Notes under the pieces: model-generated
The model's database searches: none
What the model was told of the DNA's origin: nothing
What the model saw: only the letters and a program-made list of their open reading frames with translations
Translations under genes and position numbers: made by a program
In this document: positions 11,943-23,945 of the stretch, one piece after another
How the letters are laid out: each line of letters begins with the position of its first letter
How positions within the stretch are numbered: position 1 is the first letter of the stretch
NCBI GenBank assembly: GCA_951230915.1
Contig: OX579641.1
Span: forward strand, 4,340,001-4,404,000
Direction of reading: 5' to 3'
Length of the DNA: 64,000 nucleotides
Source: Antitrichia curtipendula
Lineage: Eukaryota; Streptophyta; Bryopsida; Hypnales; Leucodontaceae

Positions 11943-14900
11943 CAATCATATTTTTTCAACCTTCATTGCTACCAAAATAAAATTAGTCGTAACTTGAATC
12001 ATCTCATTGCTTGAAATTGAATGGCTCAAATTTTTTTGTGAAGGTATCAATTCCAAAAAAAATAAAAAAATAAAAAAAAATATTTTTAGGAATTTATTTT
12101 TAATTTTTTGTTTTGATATAAAAAAACAACTTATAACTTTTTTCAATATTTATAGGAATGCCATGAAACAAAGATTTACATGTAGATTTGGATTATTTAC
12201 ATCCATGCTAAAGATTTTATGCAAAAAATTCAATCTATAAATTCAATAGAGCATGTCTGAATTCTTAGAAAATCCAAAGTGTGGTCTTTAGTCTTTTAGG
12301 GATTAACAAATATAATTGAGAAATAATTTATAGCACAAATATATTGTGAGAGGGGAGATATCTCCAAGAATATATAACAAAATGGAAATGTGGAAATTTG
12401 ACTCTAATTGATGATAATGAGAATTAAATCTTAGTATTCATATTCAAAATTCAAGTTAAAAGCAGGTCTCCTATTATTTTAGTATTCTTGAATGGATCAA
12501 TCAAATTTCCAAATTCGTCATAAAACGTAAGCCATTAGTAAACCATTAGTAAAGAAAAAATTGCTAAAGGTTCCACTTATTGTTTTTTTAATAAAAATTC
12601 CAACTTTAGTTCCAATCTGTAGCATTCTTCTAATCTTTTTAATTATATTATTTTGTGCTATTTAATTTTAATGCTTTTAAATGTATAATATTATATTTTG
12701 ATATCTCAATGTTTTTAATAATTGTATTTTTTTAATAAGCAATATTATTAACTCCTAAAGATCCATGTGTAATATCCATGTGTCAAGAATTGACAAAAAT
12801 CAACACTCTCTAGAAAATGGTCTATTAATCAAATTTCATTCATTTTTTAGAAGTTGTAACTATATAAACTTATATTTGATTAGTATCATTGTCACATTTA
12901 ATGTATGTATGAGAACAAAACTTGCAAAAAAGAACAAAATATTTTTTTTCAAGACTATCAAAATTTTGACAATATAGAATTGTTGGACTTTGATTTGAGG
13001 TCTATAACTCAAACTTCATTTGCAAGGAAGATTTTAAGACTTCAAATTTGAGTAGGACCTTGAGTTAAAAAAATGTAAACAAATTTTCAAATCATGATTA
13101 TTTTTCAACTATTGAATCTTCATAAAGTATTAGGAAGGAAAAACAAAAGTATAGATTCTTCAATAGTATAAGAAAGGAAAAGCAAAATCTAAAACTTCAT
13201 TTTAGATTCCTAAATTTATCAAACCTATTTCAGCTTCCACAGGGCTTTCAGATTAATTATATAATATTGATTTTAAAAATAACTATTAAGATCTAGTAAT
13301 AAATTTCATTAAACAAATGAAAAATAGATGAATTATGTTATGGAATATTTCTATTTATGATGCTATATCTAAACTATTATCTATTTCTTTTAAATAATTA
13401 TAATATATTTTATAATGGCTACATTTAGTAACATTACATTTATTAACTATCTGACCTACAATCTTAACATTATAATTACAAACTATGTGAATAATATAAG
13501 ATAAATTTCATACGTTCAATTCTAATTTTCTTGCTATGAATTCTAGAAGAGGATAATTCTGAACTAATTTTCTTAGAATTTTTTATCATGATAAGCTAAA
13601 AGTATCATTTTTTCCTCATAAATTTGATTTGAAGCTGTTAAAGAATAAACTAGTCCTCTGTAAAATGTCACAAAAATGATCATTAAAAGAATACTTTATT
13701 GTTTTTACAAGATTTACATTTTTATTGAAGACTTGATGAGGCCACTACTATAGGTCTTAGAAAGTTAGTTGTATCAAATTATAGGGTGCCATTTTATGCT
13801 TGATACCAATATTATAAAAGCTGCAAAAGAAAAATAGGATCTATAAAATTCATATTAGAAATTACTTTTAAAATATTATAGGTATATTTTAGAATATTTA
13901 TATTTAAATCAAATTACTTATAGCCTCCTATAAATACTCTTTTGAGCAATTCTAATTTTACAATCATTCACGTAGTGCCCAATTTTCAAGATTCAAGATT
14001 TTTGGTAGTGGTTCTAAAATCGTTTCTTCCACATAAGTATATATGATTTTGAAAATGTACTTAGAGTAACAATGTTTAGGTAGGGTGCAATTTTGGATGT
14101 GCCCACCTTAGTTTAGATTCCAAGTTCAAAATATTTAAGCTTATTGGAAGAAATACCTAACGTCCCAAGACTCCAAGTGCTAAGTGAAGACATGTACCTT
14201 GATTAGGGGTGGTTGTGTGCATCTTTTTAGAATTAATCCTAGAAGGATGCCGCATACACTAAGTGTCCAATGGATGACAAAGAATCCTTCTATACGTGAT
14301 AGAAATGAAGATGTTCATCCTTAGAATTTTGTGTGAAAAGGAGAGGTCTTGCACAATAGTTTGATCTCTAATGAGTGTTCTTGCTTTCTTGGTTTTTTTA
14401 AGCAAATAATTCACATAGTACCAAAAAGGATGATTTTCACAGTGATCAATCCGTCCTTTGGGGATTAACAAATTAATTAATTAATTAATAACATCCCATA
14501 TTTGCATTTTCATTACTCCCCATATCTATATATTTTTGCTTATTAGATTGCAATCAACATAAGGTTAACAACCGTATTTTGTACCTTGTATCTCTACACA
14601 TGTCTATATGTCATACCATATCTATATTTTGTTTAACACATTTGTATTCCATATAATCCCATATCCATTATTTGTACCACTATGTCATATTGTATCTATA
14701 TTTTGTATATCATATCCATATATATTCTATGTATAATATCCATATAAAAAATTTGGATTTTGGTGGGTACGTGAATCATGTGTTTTATTTTATTCTTTAA
14801 AATTCAATTGGGGGCCAAAGGAAGAAGACATCTCTTTTCAGGGAACATTCATAACTATATTATCACTGGACCACAAGAAAATTACATATCGAATACAAGA

Positions 14901-15149
14901 TTGTATAATACAATGTCTAAAAAAGTTAATAGATTTGCACATATTTTTGTTATATATGCAAATGTGCCGTTTTCAAATGCTATCTTTTATAATTCTTGCA
15001 TCATTGCCTTCTTATGTAGTCTCGATCATGCACACCAGATTTTATTATTTTTACTTTTGGTGATTTTCTTACAATCATTTTTTTGATGTTAGAAGATATT
15101 TGATTGTGAGCTGTCAATGATGAATTTTCAAAATTCAATTGCACATACA
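11943..15149. other. AT-rich intergenic DNA with terminal motifs of dispersed repeats
   Basis: No gene recognised. Words of the CTTTAGGGATTAA / TAACTCCTAAAG type mark ends of degraded dispersed repeats at about 12291 and 12751. A short (TTAA)n microsatellite lies near 14471. Confidence 0.45.
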
Positions 15150-15394
15150 CAATGATGCTAGTATGTGAGTATGAAAATGCAAGCATGTGAGCTTTGAGCC
15201 TCGCTTTGAACATACATATAAGTAGATATTCTGCAACCATTGAAAATGCTTATAATGTAAACACCTATAATATAAAAAACTATATTTTAGTTACAATATA
15301 ATCATAGAAGGTTTCTATAATACAAATAGCTATAACATAGGTGTATAGTCTTTTGGACTCACATGCTTACACTCCTAAGCTCACATAATAGCAA
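15150..15394 (+). repeat. MITE-like dispersed repeat, copy 3 of 3
   Basis: The left end is GATGCTAGTATGTGAG and the right end CTAAGCTCACATAATAGC, with the same CTATAATAT-rich interior as the copies at 10838 and 11688. Confidence 0.6.
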
Positions 15395-17325
15395 TCTTTG
15401 AACATACATGTTGAAAATGTCCATAAGTACATCTATCTTTTTAGTAAATACTGAAACTTCCTTGCAATATTTATATTCTAGATAGATGCGTTTATAGATG
15501 TTTTAAATATTTATGTGCAATTGAATTTTGAAAATTCATTATTGATGGCTTACAATAAATTATCATCTAAAATCTTTGAAATTTAGTTATAAAAAATAAT
15601 AAAAAATTGATTTTATTAAAATTGAAATTTAATATGCATGATAAGACTATTTAAAAAGACAATGATCAAAAGTGTTTTTTTTTCATTTTTTATGAAGTTT
15701 CAAAGTGCCAATATTATATGTTATAGCGGTGCTTCAAATTTCAACATTCACTCACATATTGGATACAAAATATCACATTAGTGCATATCACATAATTATC
15801 CACAACTATGTTTTCATCAACAATCTAGCAATTTCATCTAAGATTTTTTTTCTTAATTTGAAGTTTTCTTGCAATTTTTTGTACTTTTAGTACCATTTTG
15901 TTCCAAAGGCGTGGTGTTGGGCCCATTACTTTGGTGCAAATGGCTGCCAAATCACCCAATAATATGATGCAGTGATGCCCTAAAGACATTGTTTCTACTA
16001 ACATTGTTGAATAATGCTACAAAGCAACAACAAAGAATGTCTCACCATTTTGAACGGATGGTCATTCAATGTGTCAAAGTCTCAATTAATAAAATTGAAT
16101 CTGGGGAATCTAATGAGTTCTTAATTATTTTTTCAAAATTCATGAATTGAAATACCAATATCAATATAGGTTGCTAACAAAAAAATGATTCACATCTTTA
16201 TGAACAATCAAATATGTACAAAATTACAAATCAACCTATATTTATAATTATATCTATATCTTACTCAACTTAATCTTGTGACATTGTTGGATATTTTAAA
16301 TTTAATATTTTGTAACCTATGCTAGTTTATTTTTGAAAAAAGTCTAGCTAAGGTATTTGAGTGTATAGTCCCATCATTGAGTTGACATCTAAATGGATTA
16401 GTACATATAAAAGGATTTGGTTGAAAAGCTTGTTATATACCTCTTTCCATTAATCCAAATAGGATTTTTAAGGGTACAAGTAAGGGGGTATAATACTAAT
16501 ATTGCATTAAATCAAATATAGATTTAGCACCAAAACATTTCAAAACATGGGTGATTTTCTTTCAATGTTTTTTACTCTAAATTTTATCTTACAACTTTTT
16601 TTATTTTTTTATATGATATGGACTTTATACCTTGATAGAAGTACAAGAATTTTTTATTGCTCTTGATAACCTTTGCATTAGTCAATTATGATTAAGGTGT
16701 TAGGCATATATACTATGGACCCTCTTTCTAATTGTTATGTCTCTATATGCACCTTCCCAAAGCTTCATCTTCTCATACATTGGACAAATGTGGATGGGAA
16801 CACAATTGTTAAAAAAGGCCATAAAAAATAGACCTACCTTACCTACAACTACTACCTTGGGTATTAAGGAGAGGTCACTTGAGGGATTACACCAAATTTG
16901 TCATTGACCAAATAATCCTTGTCAAAATTTCTTAAATTCTAAAATTTACTATTTTTTTGTCTCTTATGCACGCTCTTATGTAAGGCAACTAAAACAAACT
17001 ACAACTTGATTGCAAAATTGCCCTTTAGAAATTATTGACTATAATATAGGCATTTTAAACTTGAAAATTTAGAATCAATTATGATACATCAACAATCGAT
17101 GCTTTGAAAATTCATATTGTAATCATATGGTGTCTAAAAAGTACATCTTAAGAAAATAAAAGATCTTCTTAATATGATAGGCTATATGATCTAACAAAGC
17201 TAATAAATGTAGTAACATTTTACATACCTAATTGGATGATTTTATATATAGCCTACTAATATTAGTCACATTTGATTTAACTAGTAAAAAACTATCAAGT
17301 GCATTTTGTTGAAATCAACACAATT
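15395..17325. other. AT-rich intergenic DNA, no gene recognised
   Basis: Only short frames with AT-driven composition are present. I see no RNA gene and no clear repeat border. Confidence 0.45.
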
Positions 17326-18006
17326 TTAAATCCCTAAAGTCTCAAAGTCCTTGTGGGGGACTCTTGGGATTTTGGTTAAGCTTGTGTGATTTCAATTTTT
17401 GACATGATTTTTTTGAATTTTTTTTGAAGATAGGAAATTAGATGAGCTTTATGGGAATATAATTTTTATTTCAATCAATGCTCAAGAGCAAAAGTTATGC
17501 CAACTTGAGTCCAGAAAGCCACTTGAGAGGCAACCCAATTTCTTTTTTTTAAAGATTGAATTTTCTAACTTTTGTTTTATTTCCCCTAAATATTACACTT
17601 TTGTCTACATCTAAAGCTTTGAATCATTCTATTTGGACTAGTGATGTGAAAGTTATGGACAATCTTGTTTTGAGGGCAATATAAGTATTGTTATGAAAAA
17701 GTAACTTATAGAATTAATTTTTGAATGCAATTTTTATAATTTTTCAGCAAAAATTGTTAGACAAGGTTAAATTTTCTTGCTATAACAATCTCACCTTTGA
17801 AATTATTGTGTTTCAATTCCATCTTAGAGCTATTAATGGTTTAGTTTTTCCTTCAATGTCAAACCTACATCTACTTGACAATTTTTTAACGAGTGAAAAT
17901 TAATTGTGTATTTTTAAAAAAAGATTATAGATCCTCAACAAAATTCTTTAACATGAAAAAAAAATTAGAAAATCAAAATCAAGAATGTAAAATTTTAAAG
18001 TCAAAG
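17326..18006 (+). repeat. Left half of a dispersed AT-rich repeat split by the giant transposon
   Basis: The segment carries the family marks in order: CCCTAAAGTC, GGGACTCTTGGGATTTTGG, TAATTTTTATTTCAATCA, CATTCTATTTGGACTAGTG and GTTATGGACAATCTTGTTTT. These recur in the same order at about 37180-37490, 40360-40680 and 57370-57720. The continuation (CTTGCAATCTATACGGTCAAAG, then CCTTGGGACTTTAGG) is found on the far side of the transposon at 34400-34606. Confidence 0.75.
17999..18006 (+). repeat. 8-bp target site duplication, left (AGTCAAAG)
   Basis: AGTCAAAG lies immediately before the CAGGG terminus and is repeated exactly at 34342-34349, immediately after the opposite terminus. Eight bases is the duplication length made by hAT transposases. 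Confidence 0.93.
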
Positions 18007-18056
18007 CAGGGTTGTCCCCGTCACGTCCTGTCCGTCCGTCAGCATGTCCGGACAGA
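18007..18056 (+). repeat. Left terminal inverted repeat and subterminal region of the giant hAT
   Basis: The outer ten bases CAGGGTTGTC match the right end exactly. Beyond them the two ends share shorter words rather than a continuous alignment (TCCGGAC and ACGTC on both). The palindrome GTCCGGAC lies at about 18045. Confidence 0.9.
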
Positions 18057-18528
18057 CGTCAGGATTCAACCCCGGCGTCCGTCAGGATGAAATCTGGACG
18101 AGAACTGTTGACAGAGGATGAAAACTACGGAAATGGATGGACATTCTTCGCCGACGAGCGGCGAGCTTCCGTCGACGGGCACGGAACGGGCGTGATGGAC
18201 GGGTATCTGGACGGGCGTGATGGACAGGTATCTGGACGGAAAACTGGACGACCATGTGGACGGGCGGGTGGACGGGAGGGTGGACGGGAGGGGGGGCGGT
18301 TGTGTGGACGGGTATCTGGACGGGCGGGATGGACGGGTATGTGGATGGAAAACTGGACGGGCGGGTGGACAGGCATGTGGACGGGCATGTGGACGGGTAA
18401 CTGGATGGGCGGGTGGACGGGCATCTGGACGGGTAAGTGGACGGGTAATTGGACGGGCGGGTGGACGGGCATCTGGACGGGTAACTAGACGGTTCTGTGG
18501 ACGGAAAAATAGACTGGACGGGTGGGAT
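18018..18528 (+). repeat. GGACGG minisatellite array 1, at the left end
   Basis: From about 18180 the unit is 12 bp (pattern GTGGACGGGCAT / CTGGACGGGTAA) repeated in one orientation, so GGACGG points inward from the left end. The first part is looser, with CCGTCC and GTCCGGAC words. Open frames on both strands here give repetitive Gly/Asp/Trp or Arg/Pro sequences and are by-products of the repeat, not genes. Confidence 0.9.
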
Positions 18529-20685
18529 TGGATTTTTGGCTTAAATGCCCGAAGCACCCAAATCTGGTGTTGGCAAAATTTTGAAGTTAAATAAAACCTA
18601 ACCAAGTTGCTATTTTTAGTAGTATCCAAGTTGCTATTTTTAGTAAGTTCTTCTTGAAGTCTAGTTATAGCATCAATAGTCTATTCTTAAAAATAAATGA
18701 TAGTGATTTTTCGTTTCAAGACTTTGTGCAAGGGTACCCATTGCAATCTTGACTTCTTGTAGCATTGAGAGCTTTTGGAAATGTGCCTCGAAAACACAAG
18801 ATCTTGGAGAAAAAATCACATTCAAATTTTTTTTTTAATTTAAAAAAAAATATGGAGTATATTTTTAAAAGCCATAAATTGTTTGGGGTTATACATGTTC
18901 GGCAATTTAACCTCATATTTTTGTGGTCTAAATTTTTTTTAATTTTACTTGTGAAAACTGAAAAGAGGATTGGAAGACTTCACATCATTTTTGTAGTTTT
19001 AACACCCTCATGTTCAAACATTATAATCATTTACTCTATAAGTGATATTGTTGTGTTTTAGCAACCTATGAGACCCTAATATGTCTTGTTTGAATTTATA
19101 TGGTTACAATTTTTTTGGAATTGATACGCCTAGTCACCTAATCAAAATGTTAACATTTTGTTCAATTTAGAGCAAATTTGTAGAAGCTCAAAACATGCCT
19201 TGGGCATCTAGGATTCTAGGGATTAAAGTTTGTTATTGAATTTCGAATTAGAGAAGTTGCTAAATTGATTTTACATTGACTATATGGCAAGAAATTCAAA
19301 AATATAAATCCATGTAGCCATGTAGGCCCTATGCTAATTATTGGCAAAAAAAAAATCCAAGTTGGCATTTCTCCATGTTCACCTTGAAATGAAATGAAAA
19401 AAAAAAAATTAGAATCTATTCAATTTAAGACTTTCAAGTATAGGATCGCCATTCATAAAGTCATTTATTTCAATTGATTTTCAAATAAATTTCATGTAGC
19501 GTGACCTTATCAAGTTAGCAATTGCAAGATATTAAACTTTGATCATTTGATTTCCATAATGCCATTTGAGGAAAAATGGAAAATGTTCAATACTTTAATT
19601 TGTAAACTTTGGATTTAAAAATAAACATGAGGGAGTAGTCAATCAATAGTCCAACTAAAAAAACATTAAAACTAATAGAACAAAAGTTACAAAACGTGAA
19701 ATCAAGTGAAATCAAATATGAAGCAATCAAATAATTTGTTACTTATTTCTTGCTTTGGTAAAGAATTTCCATTGTTTTTATTTCTTAGCCCCTAAAGTAA
19801 CATACTCTCATTGTCCTTTCTGCCAGGGACAAAATGGATTTTTGATAGGCTCCTATGATCTCATTTTTTACTAAAACTTTTGAAAACTTTTTCATAAGAA
19901 TGATAAAATAGAATGATAGATAAACTTATGAGTTTATTCATAATACAATTTCTATTCCAATCGGTGCCTAGGAGCAAAGGGTATGCCACAATAACCTCAA
20001 ACAGGGGAGATCGGGACACCGGGCGGTCCAAGACTCCGGGTAGACAAAAAAATCCACAAAAAAATGAAATACAAATTTGTATATTTTTTTTCCAATTGGA
20101 TTGTATTTTCTTTTAAATGGGAGGCTTTCATTCATCCCATTTGGATTAGGAATGGAAAAGTTATGGGTTTTTTGTGGAGCGGGCAATCCTAGCAACTTCT
20201 TAAAATAAATTTGTTTCTTTCACTTCGAATGCTAATAACTTTCAATCCATACGGTCAAACATCACAAATTTTTTATCACGTCATCTAAGACAAGTGTAGA
20301 ACAAGATCCTTTGGTTTGATTCAAAAAATAAATTGGAAAATTTAATTCATAGGTGAACATAGCAAAAGTGGTGATTTAGGGTGGTTTGGGCCAAAAAATG
20401 GACTTCCGACTTTAGGGCTTCACCAAAAATAAAATAGAACACTCTTTTACCTACCATCTAAGCATACAAGCTTCTTCTATACTATTACAAAAAGGTCCAA
20501 TAGATTACAAAAATTGACAAAGGCGAAGCAACAATACACGAGGTGGAAATAAAACGATAAATGTACATATTTTATAAATCCGTTGAAGTACATGGTAAAC
20601 TAATGAAGGCTTTACATAATTACATACGTTCACTTTGTACAACATTCGGTATTTAATTCTATACATCTATCTAGTTATACACAAT
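18529..20685. other. AT-rich spacer inside the transposon, with a nested dispersed repeat at about 19787-20415
   Basis: No gene recognised. The stretch 19787-20415 carries the marks of the local dispersed family (CCCCTAAAGTAAC, CAATCGGTGCCTAGGAGCAAA, CTTTCAATCCATACGGTCAAAC, GACTTTAGGG), so a member of that family lies within the transposon. Confidence 0.55.
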
Positions 20686-23040
20686 CTAGTCTACATCTTC
20701 GATTACAACGCCGCGTGCTATGCTATTTCTCAAAAATCGCTGCAGTTCTTCTTGCAATTCGAAAGTCCTCAGAAGCTGAAGTGCTTTTATATCGTATCTA
20801 TCATGTAAGTGCCCAAAAATGTCATTTACGAGGGCTGGCTCATGGAAGGTATTGTCTTCAATGTACGCCATTTCTTCTTCATAGCTCAATTCCCCCTCAA
20901 ATCCGACTGGCTGGCCTTGAGAGTTAAACATGATGCGTTGTGGATGTGGTGCGCGTATAAAAATTAAGCGTTCTGGGTCCCAATGTCCACCGGCAATCTG
21001 ACCAAAATATAGTCGACGCCCTGGATCACTGTCTCCAAACACCCTCCTGATCACCTCTGTCACTTGGTTGTCACTCGTCCATGGTATATCAGCCACCGTT
21101 CCTGCCGGGAGGTGTCGGTTGTGGTGGCCCCACTTCCAAAGCCATGTCATGTCGGACCCCCAATGTACTCTATTACCGGGGCCCGGTAAATTTTCTTCAT
21201 TGTACTCGTAATGTTGAGGCATGTGGTCTTCAAGGCCAAACGTTTTGTACAGTCGTGCATGAAATGGAGCCCTGCATTGCGCACATCTCTTTCTGGTGAC
21301 CATGTGTGGAATAAGACACACGGGGTGGTATAGATGGCCACATGTACCAAGATTCCATCCACCCTCGGGGCCAAACGGTTGTTGGCACATTATACATGTT
21401 GTTCCATCTTTTACAAAATCTGGAACGGAAGGCCACACTAGTGGCGTAATGCCATCGTGGTTGGGTGGCCCGTACCGTTGGCGATCGATATTATATTGGA
21501 ATTCCAAGTCTGGACGGGCATTCCAATCGATGCTTGAATTCTCCCTATACGCTGGCAAATCATCGGTGAACATTTCTGCCACCCGAGGCCACGAGGTCAA
21601 GCCAAAATAACGTTGACCGCCATCATTGAATTCTGCAGCCACTCTCCTCACTTCACGTTGCATTTGCTCAGCCTCTTTTAGCGCTAAGATGCATGTCAAC
21701 TTCATGTTGCACATTTGAAGCAGCCTCTGCTCCGTCTGAGGATTTTGAACCAACCGCATATTTTCAGCACTCAATGCGGTCATGGTCTGCTCCAAGGTTG
21801 TTCTAGCTGCAGTAACCACCGCCACCTCGGCCTCGGCGTTGTTGGCACGAAGTTCCAAAGCACGCATGGCGTTTGTTAATTCTTCCACGTTTGTGCGAGT
21901 ACTTCCAAGCTCTGCTTCAACTCGCTCAGCACGTGCACGCATAATATCCAATGTGGCACTTTCTGCACTTGGAAAAGTGGATTGTGATCGCAGCACAAAC
22001 TCAGATGTATTGCTCGGGCCTGGTGTGTCTTCGTCTGCACCGTATGTAGCACGTTCCACTACAAGATCGAGTGGTGGAACTGAGTCTGTGCTGACCCGCC
22101 TTTCACGCTATACGAGCTCGGCTTCACGTGCGATGAGGCGCACATTTTCATCTTGAACGGCCCGCATCCTTGCATGATGAACTTCCAACACTGCAGCATG
22201 TTGTCGTCGTGTTTCTTCTTTTTCTGCTTGCAGTGTTTGTACTAATTGGCGCAAGCGAATTACTTCTTCACCGTCAGCTTGCACTCCACCAATCACAGCT
22301 TGTTGGTTTACATCTGGACCGCTGCCCTGACCAACTTCTATCTCCATCAACTCCGTCCCTAGACGCTCTGCCAGTGGAACCACGTCCATTTGCACATTTT
22401 GGACATCATCCAATGGCACGGCAAGATTTGGTACATTGTCCAACGGCACAGTAGGATTTGGTGCAATGTGGCGAGTTCGATTTGGAAATGTATTATTCCG
22501 CGATTTGCCCAAAAAGCTGCTCCAGTCCACATCCTTGCCAAGAAAAACCTCCGCATATGCCATTTGGCACAATGAAAGTGTCCCGTCTTTCTTGGATCTT
22601 GCCCCCCAAAGTGCCAATGATATTTCAATCATCTTCTTCTTGAAGTGCGGATGTTGGCACTGGTCAATATTTACCACGCCAGATTTCACGTGCACCTCGT
22701 ACCGGTCATGTGGCCAATGGTGGTTGATGTGGGCCCAATCTATATATTGACAACATATCACTCTTGTCCATGGGCCATCTGCCTCCAACCACCCAGACTT
22801 TGCCATAACCTCTTCGGCATTAAGTGTGCCCCAATCCAAGGTTGCTCTGTTTCCTCTCTTCCTTCTACCTGGGGGTTCACCTACAGGTACCAAACCTCCT
22901 GGGGGGTCACCTCCAAGTCCCAAACCTCCGGGGGGGTCACCTCCAAGTCCCAAACCTCCTGGGGGGTCACCTCTAAGTCCCAAACCTCTTGGGGGGTCAC
23001 CTCTAGGTCCCGAACCTCCTGCTACATCCTCTACGTCCAT
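20686..23040 (-). pseudogene. Cargo gene: coiled-coil RING-H2 protein, interrupted by one in-frame TAG
   Basis: One frame of 785 codons runs from ATG at 23040 to the stop at 20686, broken only by a TAG at 22108-22110. A 3' splice site (TTTTACAG) lies 9 bp before the ATG, so an upstream 5' UTR exon is likely. Residues 1-60 hold a coding minisatellite with a Gly/Pro-rich 10-residue unit (GDPPGGLGLG). A block of about 110 residues with Trp, Cys and His follows (DWGTLNAEEVM to DVDWSSFLG) that I do not recognise. Then come two heptad-rich stretches around the TAG, and a RING-H2 near residues 545-590: CIMC, then CGHLYHPVC, then CAQC, with the spacing of E3 ligase RINGs. E3 activity is inferred from the family. 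The substrate is unknown. The acidic tail (EEEMAYIEDN onward) has no recognised domain. Confidence 0.75.
22865..23030 (-). repeat. 30-bp coding minisatellite in the RING gene
   Basis: About five 30-bp units (plus-strand word GGGGGGTCACCTCCAAGTCC) encode the GDPPGGLGLG decapeptide near the protein start. Because the unit is a multiple of three, copy-number change keeps the frame. Confidence 0.85.
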
Positions 23041-23245
23041 TCTTGATACCTGTAAAATGACACACACGATACTGTATGCGAATACAATGACAATTTGCTT
23101 TGCCTTCTGTTGCGTGAAGACAACTGAAATGTGGCAAAACAATGTCAAATGTATAACACTTCCCCTCAAATTGCAGAGCAAAGCTTTCTCAAGCTCGGAC
23201 AATGCAACTCAAAAGAGGAAGCGCGTAAACTGTCCAAAAAAATTT

Positions 23246-23255
23246 ACTTATATCC
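23246..23255 (-). promoter_or_regulatory. TATA-like box upstream of the RING gene
   Basis: The minus strand reads GGATATAAGT here, about 210 bp upstream of the ATG and just inside the edge of array 2. Inferred from position and consensus only. Confidence 0.4.
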
Positions 23256-23304
23256 CCCAATTACCGACCCGATTAGGCAGGGTAATTAACATAACATCAT
23301 CCTG

Positions 23305-23945
23305 TCCCCCCCCGAATCCAGACCGTCCAGGGCGTGGGACAGTCCTGGAATGGACGGCCGATACGTCCACAGAGGTCCGACACAGGGTTGGGACGCCGTC
23401 AACGGGTTCGGAGCGCCGTCGACAGGTTCGGGAAATAATTACACCGTCGCCCGAGACTTGGACGGACGGATTTTCCGTCCTCTCGGCGGTCTGCCCGTTC
23501 CATCGACGGCCTGCCCGTCCCCTCGACGGATTGCCCGTCCCCTCGACGGAATACCTGTCTCCTGGACGGCATACCCGTCTCCTCGACAGCATACCCCTCT
23601 CCTGGACGGCATACCTGTCTCGTGGACGGAATACCCGTCTCGTAGACGGCATACCCGTCTCCTCGACGGAATACACGTCTCGTGGACGGCAAACCCGTCT
23701 CCTCGACGGGATACCCGTCCTCTTCGACGGCCTACCCGTCTCTTGGACGGAAAGGCCGTCCAAAAGGACGGGGTGCCCGTCTCTTTGACGGCCTGTCACT
23801 GGTCGGGAACGGCCCGCCCATCCTCTCGACGGCCTGTTCGTGGTTTGGGACGGCCTGTCCGTCCTCTCGACGGCCTGTCCTTGGTCGGGAACGGCCCGCC
23901 CATCCTCTTGACGGCCTGCCGAACGTCCTGGATGGCCCTTTAAAA
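23305..23945 (+). repeat. GACGG minisatellite array 2, upstream of the RING gene
   Basis: The 20-bp unit has the pattern ACGGCATACCCGTCTCCTCG. CCGTC and GACGG alternate with spacers of about five bases, so each unit can form a small cruciform or hairpin. The array occupies the region just upstream of the RING gene promoter. Long frames on both strands are by-products of the repeat. Confidence 0.9.

Noticed and set aside
22108..22110. Alternative nuclear code or intron as the explanation for the in-frame stop in the RING gene
   Set aside because: SRP68 and the kinase use the standard code, and no plausible GT-AG pair closely brackets this TAG while keeping the frame. A point change in a decaying element is simpler.
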